From Prinsepia uniflora (lineage: Eukaryota > Streptophyta > Magnoliopsida > Rosales > Rosaceae), in the NCBI GenBank assembly GCA_032719365.1, contig CM064866.1:7917781-7981780 (forward strand): a stretch of DNA of 64,000 nucleotides, read 5' to 3'. The first letter of the stretch is position 1. Every line of letters begins with the position of its first letter. Of this stretch, positions 37,150 to 48,652 are shown in pieces. The position numbers and the translations under genes were made by a program. Under the pieces are notes generated by a model, which was given only the letters and a program-made list of their open reading frames with translations, was not told the origin of the DNA and ran no database searches.

Positions 37150-37420
37150 AAATAAACTTTCAATTAAAATAATTGTGTATTGGTTGTGGCGCATCATGTA
37201 TTGGGTATGTTGAATTCAATGGCCAATGATTGGAGAAGTCGGCCAAAAAATTGGTGGCCAGAAAGCTTTGAACATAGACTATTCAGGGTAGTCTAGTGGC
37301 TACAAAAATATGCCAATAGATGGCAAAATGACTACCAAGTCAGGAAAAATGGCTTCATAGTTTACAAAATATGGTGGCCGAGTGGAAAATAAAAATAGAC
37401 TAGTGGGCTGGGGTACATAT
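37150..37420. other. spacer between integrase and antisense gene
   Basis: AT-rich DNA with no credible frame. If the LTR were longer than proposed, its start and polypurine tract would have to lie here, but no TG preceded by a clean purine tract stands out. Confidence 0.5.
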
Positions 37421-40400
37421 TTAGTGGCTAAGGAAGTGAGACCGCAATATCAACTTGAGGGTGGCCCAATGGTGATCTCCACGAGCTTTAGTAGCCAAAT
37501 GTACTTCTCTTCTAGAGGTAACCTCTTTGACCTCTGCTTTTTTAACCATGAGTCGGGTCTCGAGTGGCTGGGTGGCTTGGTACCTATCACTTCTTTCCTT
37601 GAGGAGGGCTTGCTTTCTTGCATCCAACTCCTGCATCTCATTTCGGAGTTGTTGACTTCGCTCTTCAATAGTTGCAAGCTCACGATCGCTATGGCGACCG
37701 AACTCAATTGTGTCCCTGAGAGAAGTCTTGATGGAAGCAACTTCACTCTCCAAGGCTGTGCCCACTTCAAGCTGGGAGGATGACTCAAGATAGCTTGGAA
37801 TAAGGTTCTCCAACTCAGTCATGGAAAACACTACCGTCTCTGATGTGGATGGATCGGTCACGGAGCTGGATCCTGCCAAGTTTTCGATGGCGGCTTTGAA
37901 TTGGATGAGGTTGGCCTGGGAAGCAAGGGAGGAAAGGTCCCGCTCAAGAAAGCCTCGGATGGTGGCCTCGGCTGTGGGATCTCGCTCCGATACGACTGCT
38001 AGAGTGGTAACCGGTGGGGGAGAATCATCATCACTCGCAACTAGTTGCTCAAGTCGGGAGAAAGAAACAGGCAAGGTCGAGGCGGATGTCTGCATGACAA
38101 AATGAAAGAGGTTAGATTCCATAAACAAAATATTCAGTGTACATGCCTACTTTCTTTTCTAAGAGAGTATGTAAATTTACCGGGCCGAGTAGAGGCTCGA
38201 TAGCACCGCATCTGGTCGGGTCACCACCTGGGACAAGCGTATGGCTCTCAGGCCCAGCCGGGTCTCCTGAAGCAAGTGTAGGATGCATAGTCACCACCTG
38301 TGGTAACAAGCGTGGGTGGGTGAATCTCACATTCATATACAAAATATTTACGTGCATAAGTTGGCGGTTCATACCTCATGAGTAGGGGATGCTAACCCAC
38401 TGAGAACAATGGAAGCAGGAGTTGGAACAATAGCCTCTAAGGCTGGCTGGGCGGCCAAGGTGGGAAGCTGACTAGCGGCATCCACCTAATTCGAAGGTAT
38501 ATTGAGAATCCGAAAATCAGAAATTGAATGAAAGAAATACAAGTGTAGCTCACCATAGGAGAATGGGGATCGGTTCTATTAGCATCACTTGGGGGGGGGG
38601 GGGGGAGCTGTTTGCAAAGGTGGGCTAGGCCCATGGGTAAACTCCTCAGCAAAGGTCTCTGGCTCGGGTTGGCAAGGCTGTTGAATGGTCTCCTCAATGA
38701 TGGTCTCCGGGTCCAAAGCACCACTCTATGATAAAAGGGGAATGAGTGGGAAGTGCATGATATTTTTAGAAAATAATGGTAGGATGAAGTTAACTTACTT
38801 GGCTTGGTGCGAATGACGCTGATTCGGCCACACCATCGTCGGCCAGCTGCAAGACACGGTTTGCATTCCCAACCTATGAGTTTGATGTTTAGAGAACATA
38901 AGTAATCACATAAAATAGTTGTGTGGTGCAAAATTTAAAAATCACAAAGTAGTGGCGTACATGAAGGCCAGAGGCTGAGCTGGCCGAATGAGTTCCTGTG
39001 GTCGAGGCCGAAGCTTTAACCGGCCTGGGGGCATTTGAGTTAAGTTTTGGACGTTTAAATGATTTTCTCGGCCTATTTTCTTCATTCCGAGTGGAATCTT
39101 CAGTGGCCCCTTAAAATAGGAGTAAAAATTGGGTGAAGCTGAAAGAAGAAAGTATTGCAAAGAATTCAAGTAAGATGGATCATACCTTGGGTGGATGGAG
39201 ATTGTCTCTTCTTGCCTTGGCCGGTAGGCGGGTGCTGAGCAGGAGAGCCGGTGGCTTTGGTTTGAGCTTCAAAAGACCAATCCAAGCAAAAGTCACGATA
39301 TTGCATGGAAAGATGCCAAGGAGTTCAATATATATATATATATATATAAAACGTACAAATACCTTTGGAGCTTGAGGCCGCCGGCTTAGGGTTGGGTCGC
39401 CTAGGGAGAGCAGGGCAAGTCTTAAAAATCCTCGTGGAATGGACATCATACGGCTTACTAAACCAGGTAGCCGATAGTCTAGCCCAAAAGTTAAGAAACT
39501 CCTTGAGGCAACCGAAGTCTGGAAGGCGACTTTCAACGTCAAATTCGTCAAGTTGAAGGGCTTGGAGGCTATCAACATGCTCAGCATCTTTTGCTTTCTT
39601 AAAAGAAGTTCTCCAAGCTGATAAGAGGTTTTCAGACTCTGTAATTGGGCTCGGGATGGCCTGAGCAAACCCAAATTGACGACCCACAGCTGCTGGGTAA
39701 TAAAACTTAGAACCACACTCATAGTTGTTTGATGGGCTAGCCAGGAGGCCAAATGGGATGTCTCAGGTGACGAGGATGCTGGCCCATAGTTTCTTGTGTT
39801 CATCAACAACATCGTTTATGGGAATAGTGTCTAATCTTAGAGCTAGATAGCTAGGGTGACGTCGGGCTAAACAAATGGAGAATTGCTGAGCTGTCCTATC
39901 CTCACAATGGTATAAAAATTTAAAGCACTCATCTACACTATGGTCTGGTAAAGGAAGTGAAAGTAGGGTGCCACCAAGGAGTTTGTCATGGGCAAAGTTC
40001 GGGGTCGAGGGCCCTAACTCAGGGAAGTAAAGTTGAAGCCAGAGTTGGAAAACCCATAATGGCCCAGAGACGTTGGCCAACATGGGTGTAGGGTGGACAA
40101 TATTGGCTAGTGTCCTATATAGGTAGCCCAATACTACGGGTCCTAAAGCTACACGTTGGCCATCCGCGAGGGCCTCGGCCAAGGGTTGAACATCTTTTGT
40201 AACCGAGAGAGATAAGGGGCAGAAGAAAAACTTACAAAGCCAGAGTTGCAGAAAGGTTACATGCTCCACCCGAGAGACTCCATTGGTGGGTCGCAGTGGT
40301 GACCCGAGAGTATCGCCATCAAAGCCATAGTAAAAGTTTACCCAACCATTGTAGGCCTTAATGTGTTTTTCGTAGTTCAGTTCGAGCGTTGGGTCGGGGA

Positions 40401-41007
40401 GGCTAGCTGCTGAATAGTACACCCCATGTGGACGTAGGCCGAGCATAGCGGCCAGGTCAAGTAAGGTTGGAGTCATCATCCCAAAACGGAGCTTCATGCA
40501 ATTGTTGGGTGAAGACCAAAAACATAGCCCGGCTTGAATGAGTGCACGGTCACATAGGAAGTGCTCGGTCGCACAAAGCTCCAACGTATGAGAGATCCCA
40601 ATTTCATCCCAAAACTCACCCAACTTCGGCTAGAGTGCTTTGTACCAGTCACACCATTTTTTTCCTTGAGCGGGTGGAAGACTTGTATGGGATGCGGCCG
40701 GGGGAGGATTTTGTGGCTTCGACCCGGCCGACTTACATGATGACTCAACCGGCCAACTTTTGGTTAGCTTGGGAAGGCCCCATTGAGAAGGCCAATATAG
40801 GTTCTCACGTAAGAACAAGGGGGTATCGTCCCCACCCTCCTCTAAAACCTCCAAGAAGCCGGGTGGGATTCTTGAGAAATTTGGTCCGAGATGAGAGCCA
40901 AGACGGTCGGGCCACATGTGATGGAAATGATCATCCAAGTCGGCCGGATTTTCATCCATGATTTTTTGGATTTTCCTATAGTGGCTAACCACATGTTTTG
41001 GGGGCAT
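37421..41007 (-). pseudogene. antisense PMD-coiled-coil gene of the Tat element, 8 exons
   Basis: Antisense to gag-pol. Inferred exons: 41007-39363, 39266-39186, 39109-38961, 38873-38799, 38725-38554, 38485-38375, 38297-38181 and 38089-37421. All introns are GT-AG and phases agree, giving about 1,000 codons. Exon 1 carries a plant mobile domain (MTPTLLDLAAMLGLRPHG, then YYPAAVGRQFGFAQ). Exons 2-7 encode low-complexity and Lys/Arg-rich linkers, including KRPKL. Exon 8 (222 aa) is a Glu/Gln/Lys-rich coiled coil. PMD proteins act in gene and transposon silencing in Arabidopsis and are also known in transposons. Defects: TAG at 40632-40630, TGA at 39765-39763, and a 15-base C run in exon 5 where 14 would keep frame. 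Tat elements are known to carry extra antisense ORFs. The function of this one is unknown. Confidence 0.8.
38592..38606. repeat. 15-base G homopolymer in antisense exon 5
   Basis: A run of 15 G on the plus strand encodes polyproline in antisense exon 5. With 15 bases the exon goes out of frame just after the run. With 14 it reads through to the donor. It may be a slippage mutation or a sequencing error. Confidence 0.85.
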
Positions 41008-41350
41008 TTTTTCCCTACAAAAAACACCAAAAACTCATGAGCCAAAGAGAATTTTGGATTCAACCAAGTGAGTGAAAAATTAAAAAGAAAAGGGAATGTC
41101 AAGAACACCAAGAACATCAAGAACCCCATATCTTCAACCCGGAAATTCAAGCCTCAAAATCAACCAAAAACCATGCATTCATGCCAAAATTAAGTGCAAT
41201 CTACCTCAAATGTTACTTGGGGTTGCTTCTTGAAGAAATTTGAGGTAACTTTTGTTAGGAAATGAGGGATTTTGGAAAGGGCCAAGAGGGAGTTCTTGAA
41301 AACCCTAAAATGGCTTTTGGTTTGAATTTTGAAATGAAGATGATGCTTTG

Positions 41351-41358
41351 TATTTATA
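41351..41358 (-). promoter_or_regulatory. TATA box of the antisense PMD gene (right copy)
   Basis: TATAAATA on the minus strand 343 bp upstream of the start codon at 41007, identical in spacing to the left copy. Confidence 0.55.
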
Positions 41359-41846
41359 GCCTCAATGGAGAAGATGAAGTGGGCATGGAAGGTTAAGAGC
41401 CAAAATTAAACCAAGTTTAATACCCATAACTACAAAATTAAATGCACAAATTGAAGACAAGAGTTTGGGTGTTTACCTCATCAATGGGGTTGGGGGAGAA
41501 GCTACAATTTCAATTGCCCACCCTTAGAATTCGGATAGCCAATTGAAGGGGGCAATATTTGATTGTGGTGTGAAGTTTTCCCACTCACCCAATATATGAA
41601 GCAAAGGCTTTGTGAGTGCTTCGGCCGAGCTTTGTGAAGTGTTTTTGCTGGGATGAGGAGAAGCTCTCAACCAGGCTTTGCGAGTGTTTTTGCTGGGTTA
41701 CTGCTCAGTTTAGCTTTTTTTTTAAGTGCGGGTTGGCTGGGGTGTTTTTTCATAAAGAGGAATAGCTGGCTTTGAGGAAAGCAAAGGCAGTAGCATGAGT
41801 GTGGATTTGACAATTCAAAACAAGAGTCAGAGCACCTAAATATAAG

Positions 41847-41878
<32 letters not shown>

Positions 41879-42123
41879 TTACAACCAACCTTGATCAATG
41901 TGCAACTTTAACATAAATATAATATATATATATATATATATATATTACATTGTAAAGGGGCGTGGTTTTCCACTGGCCATGCATGTATTCCATATGCATG
42001 AAGTTCCAAGGGGGCCTACATACTAAATGTATAATAGCGAGGGAATTCCAAGTGGGGAGGCCTGACCGAAGGAGAGAAAGGCAAGTAAGCCCAGCCAAAC
42101 AAAAAAAAAAGAAAAAAGAAAGG

Positions 42124-43406
42124 TGACAGACCAAGGCGTCGCAACATTGCAAGTCGCATGGTCGACCTCAATAATTAAATTTCTCGGCTAGGTTACATTG
42201 TTGGCCCTGATAATTAACTTTTTTCGGTTAAGTCGAACGGATTTTAGACCAAGGAACAAGGCAATGGCCACTAATGGCCTAATGACATTCAATCAAATTA
42301 AAATTAGGCCTTTATTTACTGAATCTAATTTTTCAGCCCAACCCAAGCTTGAAAGAAATGATGGATGCGAGCTGGGTTCTCGTCGATCCTCACCCAACAA
42401 CTATCTTCAAATGGTTGAAAGTAGGAAACAAATCAAGCCAATATTTTGTCAACCTAGAACCTTCTTGTTCGGATCATTTCAATATCAATCCGACGTGGAA
42501 AAATCCTGGGAGGCCCGACTTGGAAAGATCCTGGGAGGCCCGACTTGGAAAGATTTGGGAGGCCTGGCTTGGAAAGATCTTGGGAGGCCTGACTTGGAAA
42601 GATCTTGGGTGGTCTCGATTTGGAAGGATTGCGGGAGGATCAAATTTGGAAGGATTTCGAGTGGCTCAACTTGGAAGGTTTTTTAAGTCAGAAGAGTGGA
42701 GGCCAAGCATGGCCAATTCGTGGGTTGGCTAAACCCTATAAATAGCTAGGGTGAAGAAGAGAAAGGGAGATCAACATCAACACACAAGCTTACTCTTATC
42801 TTGCACCTTTTTCAATCCTTAGACTAGATTTTCATATTCGAGTTCTAGTTAGTCAAGTTCTTCGTTCTTTCTAGAGTAAGTTTATTGTTCAGAATACGTT
42901 CAATTATTTTGTTTTAAATTCAAGTTCATTTTTATTTAATCTTTATTTTGATTCAAGTTCGTTCATTAGCGTTCGTTTAATAACTTCAATTAATTGTTTC
43001 GTTAGTTTTAGTTTATTATTCTCGTCTTTAATTTTAATTATTGCTTTTCTTTTAAGTATCAATTTACTACATTTACGTTTAAGTTTATTTTCTTCAAGCA
43101 TAGTTAATTTTCTTACTCAATTTAATTATTGCACTTGCATTTCGTTTACATAATAAAAAATATAAATATATACAAATTCAAAGCCTAAACACCCTCGACC
43201 CTGAGGGAGTGAAAGAACCCGGGCCGAGAGGAGGTTCCTTGCTCGGCCGCACAATCATAAGGTTAGAGTTCGGCCTTAGGGGCGCACCCAACATTTACAA
43301 TTCCATTCAGGCCATTTGGTGGCCGGGTGGTGGCACGCCTGCGCATTTATTCGAAGAATGACCAAAATCCCTTCTAACGGTTTGATAAACCAAATCGAGG
43401 GAAACA
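42124..43406 (+). repeat. probable 3' LTR of the Tat element
   Basis: 1283 bp, TGACAG...GAAACA, preceded by an A/G tract and carrying the U3 minisatellite (42495-42685) and TATAAATA (42737-42744). It is followed by CGGGC, which lies inside the CACTA-like repeat copy 1, so the element was inserted in that repeat. Confidence 0.65.
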
Positions 43407-44190
43407 CGGGCAAAACTAAATGTTTGCTCCATGACAGCTAATGTTCGTCGGAGAAAACAGAATTGTGGCTGTGGATTTACAACTTTGCTTAGCGAGTTTG
43501 TTTGCCGGACTTCTGTCTTACTCAGCAAACATCATTTTCTGTCAAGCAAAGGGCTAACCCGACGAGACTTGCGTGACGGAGGATGCCTAACGGAGCGTCG
43601 CCGGATTACTATTTTGCCTGATGGATTTGTAGGCCTTCTCAACGGAGCTCCTACGCCGGTCAAACCTACATTTCTTTGTATTGTAAATCTACTTCCCATT
43701 ATCACCTCTAAACACACTACCATCACCATTATCACTAGCTTTGCCACTTCGACAATCATCACTATTAAGCTTGATCCAACCAGGAGGGGAAATTGCTACC
43801 GAATGATAAATTAATGACTTCATTTTCCGCTGTTCTAGTATTCAATCTTAAGCGGGCATTTAACAACTCAAAAGCAGTACTAAAAACAGAGGGACCGAGT
43901 AACCAACCCACAAATCTCTAGTATTGTTTTCCGCAAATATCTTCTTACATCGAGTCTTCCAAATTAATAATCCACAAACCAAAAGCAAAAATAATGCACC
44001 ATATATGCGACCCCTTGATGGTACCGCACACTATATTGTCGCAGCTAGCAAGAAGATGAAGGCCAAAACTGTGGTCCATTACAACAGCCAAAAAAAAAAC
44101 CTGGATATTATTCCTACCAGTTGCAAACAAAAGCTGGATATTTAAATCCATGATGGATTGACTTTTCGTTTTTGGCATTTAGCCTTTGAT
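43407..44190. repeat. local duplication copy 1 (uninterrupted)
   Basis: 43407-43700 matches 45311-45600 and 59243-59531, which are ends of a CACTA-like element. 43700-44160 matches 45600-45830 plus 50516-50640 and 50855-51010. Copy 1 has no insertion at the point (about 43921) where copy 2 holds a CACTA element, so it acts as an empty-site reference. It lacks about 215 bp (50640-50854) present in copy 2. Its CACTA end reads TTTCTTTGTATTG, a decayed form of TTTCTTGTAGTG. Confidence 0.8.
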
Positions 44191-45006
44191 AGCGATCGAT
44201 TAGTGAGGAGGGGCGGAACTAGTTGTGCGACCACTTCGTGTTCCCGGAGTTTTTGGTTTGTTATTTTTTTTTCACTTATTTATTTATTTTTAGTATATTG
44301 TTTTATTTTTGAAACAATAATAATTGTTTTTACTAATGAGCAGAAAAAAATCAAGGGCCAACAAAACGAATCGGGGAGCAAAGAAATTCAATCACTATGG
44401 GGATCATAATCCTTGCTGGCTCGACATGACGCTCATCACACGGCTGGGTCATTATCCCAAGAAGTGGATGCTTGGAAGGAAGTCTACTCTGATTGGGACA
44501 ACCAGGTGACTAACGATATTCATGTAGGTTTATTTTTTGCATATTACATTATTTTTAATTTGATAATTAACTTTCTAATTAATAATTATTCCAATTTATA
44601 GGTGGCGATAGTGTAGAACTTCCAAGACGAGCTGACACAGTCGCAACCCGAGATCCCGTTGGAGGACTAGCTACTAGATCCCAGGAGGTCGATTGGAGCA
44701 CCAACTCGGTAGGTATCTTGGGAAGGTTGTTTGGGGGAAAAGGGAAGGTCTAGTTCAAGATGTCTCAAGTCGATTTTTGAGTTCTTTTCGGAGAGCCAAT
44801 CATGTGGACGTCTCATAGCTGAAGCAAAATGTGGAGACCCTCCAAATTGAGCATGCAGATATCAAGACTTAGAATGTGCGCATCCACGCCCAAAATGAGC
44901 ACATCCACGCCCAAAATGAGTGAATCTAGGCCTAGGTTGCCTTAATGTTTAACCATATGGGTGAGTGTGGGTTGGATGACCTTCATTTACAGCTACACGA
45001 CTCGGT
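44191..45006. other. decayed CACTA-like interior, no intact gene
   Basis: Fragments resembling coding DNA occur around 44410-44520 and 44600-44800, broken by stops, with a GT...AG-like AT-rich gap between them (about 44527-44602). There is also a short direct repeat CGCCCAAAATGAG (about 44888-44921). The composition resembles the interior of CACTA elements, but no domain could be named. Confidence 0.35.
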
Positions 45007-45599
45007 GTAACAGCTCGCTCATAACACCGACTGCCCCACCCACCCCGTCCTGTCCTGTCCCTGACTGATTAGCTTTTCATTGCAAGTTTTTTTTTTATTA
45101 TTTTGAATTATGTAAAAACATTACATTCATTTTTATAAATATTATTTTAATTTTCATAATTCCTATTATTATTTTAACTTTATTTATTTAAATTTAAATT
45201 TATTAATTATATAAAATTAATCAAATACTAAAAATATTAAAAAATAAAATATATTATAAAGTTTTGCCCGCTCGAGCAGACTTTGAAATTATTCATTTTA
45301 CCTGGCAAATTGTTGGTCGGGCACAACTCAATGTTTGCTTGATGACAACTTATGTTCATCGAGAAAAACAAATCTGTGTTGGGATTTACAGCTTTGCTTA
45401 GCCAGTTTGTTCGTCGTGCAAACATCTTCTGTTTTGCTCAGCGAACATCATTTTCTATCGAGCCAAGGACTAATTTGACGAGACTTGCGTGACGGAAGAT
45501 GCTTGGCGGAGCATTGCTGGGTTACTATTTTGCCTGATGGGTTTGTAGGCTTGCTCAATGGGGCACCTACAGCGGGTCAAACCTACATTTCTTGTAGTG
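45007..45599. mobile_element. CACTA-like element end fragment (copy 2)
   Basis: It is colinear with 58927-59530, including an AT-rich stretch (45090-45250) and TTTGCCCG/CGAGCAG motifs. It ends with TTTCTTGTAGTG (45588-45599), the inverse of the CACTACAAGAAA terminus of CACTA elements. Its other end is not present. Confidence 0.65.
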
Positions 45600-45830
45600 T
45601 AATCTACTTCCCATTATCATCTCTAAATACGCTACCAACACCATTATCACTACCTTTGCCACTTCGACAATCATCAATATTAAGCTTGATCCAACCAGGA
45701 GGGGAAATTGCTATCGAATAATAATGACTTCATTTTTCACTCTTCTAGTATTCAATCTTAAGTGGGCATTTAACAACTCAAAAGTACTACTAAAAATTGA
45801 GGGACCAAGTTACCAACCCACAAATCTCTA
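45600..45830. repeat. local duplication copy 2, left part
   Basis: Non-transposon sequence matching 43700-43921 in copy 1 and 59531-59567 plus 62729-62857 in copy 3. Landmarks are CCACTTCGACAATCATCA and CCAACCAGGAGGGGAAATTG. It is interrupted after CAAATCTCTA by the CACTA element. Confidence 0.8.
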
Positions 45831-46316
45831 CACTACAAGAAAATTGATTATTGGGCACAGGTGTGTAAGTCACAAATAATTTTTTTGTGTTCTTTATTAA
45901 TTAGTAGACACATTTATTCAACATTTGTTTCCACTTTAAAGAGGCCACAATTATTTGTGTTTAATACTTTTATTAATGGACACCGAAGTACTATTAGACA
46001 CGGGACTTGTGCACAATACAAGTGGGGTCACTTTATCTGTAAACTTGTCGAAACTTTATCTATTATGGACACAATTAATTGTGTCTATTGTTTCACAACT
46101 AAGACACACTTATTTATTGGTGTCTTAATTTTCATCTATTTAAAATTGTATTCAACCTCACAATGCCTTTAAATCACTCTCGTCTTTTATATTTTTTCAC
46201 TTCTTATTTGAAGAGTTTTGTTCTTTCCTTTTCCCTTTCCCTCAAATCATGAATCCCACAAAAAAAAAAAAAACCTCAAAACAATTTTCTAGTGGTAGTT
46301 CAAAAAATCAAATGAC

Positions 46317-46820
46317 ATGGCTATTAAAGAGGATATACAAGCATTGGCTGCTGGACCAAATCAATGGGCAACTCGTTACAAAAAATTCCTCATGAATGGT
46401 TGTAGGTTTAAGGAAAAATCGGTTGATCATCATTCCAAGTACCAAAATAGTGGTGTGTTTGTATCATCTGAAGTCACTAGTAATGCTAGTACAGTTGATC
46501 GAAATCCAAGGAGTGGAAATATAGAATATACTATGGTGTATTGAAAGATATCATAGAGTTAGATTATGACCTTGGTCAAAAGGTTGTATAATTTGACTGT
46601 GACTGATATGATGTTAAAAGCAAAAGGTTTGGCACTAGGAAAAACGAGTATGGTTTTACTATAGTGTACTCTCAACGGTTTTTACCCCCAGGAGACTCAT
46701 TCATATTGGGAGTTCAAGCCGTACAAGTGTTTTATATTCAAGATTATATTGATGAAGATTGGAGTGTTGCGAGTAAGATGAAGCCTCGTGATCTATTCAA
46801 CATGCTTGCCTGAGAAGTTG
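46317..46820 (+). pseudogene. TNP2-type CACTA transposase, C-terminal remnant
   Basis: The frame opens with ALAAGPNQWATRYKKF and FLMNGCRF...KYQNSGVFV. This matches the layout of the region C-terminal to the catalytic part of TNP2 proteins (DUF4216-type: NG-x-RF, then NSGV, then a second conserved block). After 46544 the frame breaks, but coding-like sequence continues in shifted frames through GDSFILGVQAVQVFYIQDY and DEDWSV (about 46690-46770). The catalytic N-terminal domain is absent. TNP2 would bind element ends and catalyse excision in the nucleus. This copy cannot. Confidence 0.7.
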
Positions 46821-48060
46821 AAGACCTAAATACAACTCAAGCATTGGAAGACCCTTTAGATGATAATAATGATGTTGAAAGTAGACCTGATATCCAACAT
46901 ATTGTTGTCATGGAACGATTGGAAGACTTGGAATGATGCATCTTGCTCATATAAGTTAGGGTATAATTCTTTTTGTTAATGTTTACTACAAAATTCGATT
47001 TAATGCATAATGCTTTTGTTATTGTTGGTACCCTTTTAGTCAATTCTAACATTTTCAATTTATTTTTAATCCAACACTTGGATTATTTTCAATGCTATGG
47101 AATGCAAGATTATGAACGGTGAACTATAAATAAATAAGAATTACACACTTGTATAATTATTTGATTTAATTTCTACTATTTAAATATTATTTTATAATAG
47201 TTCCAAGAATATTAATACAAGATTATGATTTTAAAATATAAATAATCAATCTATTAAATTAGAACCATGGGCTCGTACTTTGTGAAACAAACCATAGATG
47301 GTCTAATCAGACGTAATAATTGGTATGTGGGAAAAATCAGAGGGAAAAAAATTAAGTTTTCTCGCTGATTAATCTTGAATTTTCCGTTTAAATTATCTAT
47401 GGACACAAAAAACTGTTGCTAAAGACCGAGGAGGCTGTTAAAGACCTCTGCGCCAGGGAGCAAGCATAGCAGGAGACTCAGAAGGTGATCGCGAATTGAC
47501 AAAAAATTGACCGCTGGGAAGACGATGTCTAAAGCGGTAAGTTCATTTGATTTCAACCCATTGAGATTTCATTCTTGTTTGATTGGATTGATCCATTTCA
47601 AATTTTTCATAGGGTAGGCGTCGTACTTGTCGCGCAGGTTGCAAACCCTACGGTTGGTGATGTTGGGTTTGTACCCTTCTTGCGGGTTTTTTAATTAATT
47701 GACTTATAATTAGTTTGTTTGTAGATTTTGTGTTGTGTTGTGTTGGATAGACTTTGTTTATGTTTTGGTGCAACTCATGCGTAGAGTTTGATTTTGGATA
47801 TGAGATGAAATTCATGAGTATAGTGATTTGAAGTTTTGTTTGTGTTTTGGATAAACTTGAAAGAACCCAACAAAGTTTAGACTTTGTCACAAAATTCATG
47901 GGTATGGCACTTGATCAATTAATGTTTGTGACTTCTTTGACACTTGATCAATTCATGTTTGTATTTTCTTTTCCAATTTGTTGGGGTTGTGCCCTTCTGT
48001 TGGGTCTTTTAATTAATCTACTTATCCAAAAAAAAAATCAAGACTTCTCCAATTCAAAAT

Positions 48061-48064
48061 ATGG

Positions 48065-48095
<31 letters not shown>
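48061..48095. repeat. (TA)n microsatellite
   Basis: About 14 TA units in the interior of the CACTA element. Confidence 0.95.
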
Positions 48096-48097
<2 letters not shown>

Positions 48098-48652
48098 AAT
48101 GTGTAGGATCATCACATAAGCTCATGTATTGTTTGTAGTAGGTGACAAACAATTTGTACTGCTTTTTTGCCCCTAGATTATATCACTTCTTTGTTCTCTT
48201 ATGAGAGCTCAAAATTAGAAAATTCAAAATAGCTAGAGATATGAGATGCAAACTTTGATGAGTTTAATTTTGGATAGCTCTGTTTATGTTTTGGTGCTCT
48301 CTATATTATGTATTTATTTTTATGCCATTGGAGTTTAATTTTTATAGCACTGTATGTTTTGGTTCTCTGCATTATTATGTACTCATATGTATGCTTGGAG
48401 TGTATTTGGTGTTGGGGTCAGTTTATGATTTGGTTCCCTGGTAAGCTTCCTCTGTTCTTTTTTGTTATTGCCCCATCATGGTGTTGGATTGTATTCTCAC
48501 TTTAAGCCAATCAATTTTATCTTTTAAGCCAACCATTACTCTTATTGCTAAGTATTGTGATGTAATTCCCTTAGGTAATTTATTTTACAATGTTCGTTTG
48601 ATTTGTTTAATGTTTTGTTCGTTAACAAGTGTACTCATTAAATTGCAAGTAG

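Larger units (their letters stand above)
20981..43406 (+). mobile_element. Tat-lineage Ty3/gypsy element, tandem recombinant
   Basis: Plus-strand order: partial upstream copy (20981-24318), LTR (24319-25601), gag, nested solo LTR, protease, RT, RNase H, archaeal-type RNase H, integrase, antisense PMD gene, right LTR (42124-43406). The RT motifs and the second RNase H are hallmarks of the Tat clade. The blocks 20981-25601 and 38777-43406 are nearly identical (about 30 substitutions counted by eye in 4.6 kb). The simplest reading is LTR-internal-LTR preceded by the tail of another copy, formed by unequal crossing over. An alternative is one element with LTRs of 4.6 kb or more. No duplication links the outer flanks (AACCG at left, CGGGC at right). 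Confidence 0.8.

Noticed and set aside
38592..38606. G-quadruplex regulatory element
   Set aside because: It is a plain homopolymer inside a coding exon. The frame effect is better supported than a structural role.
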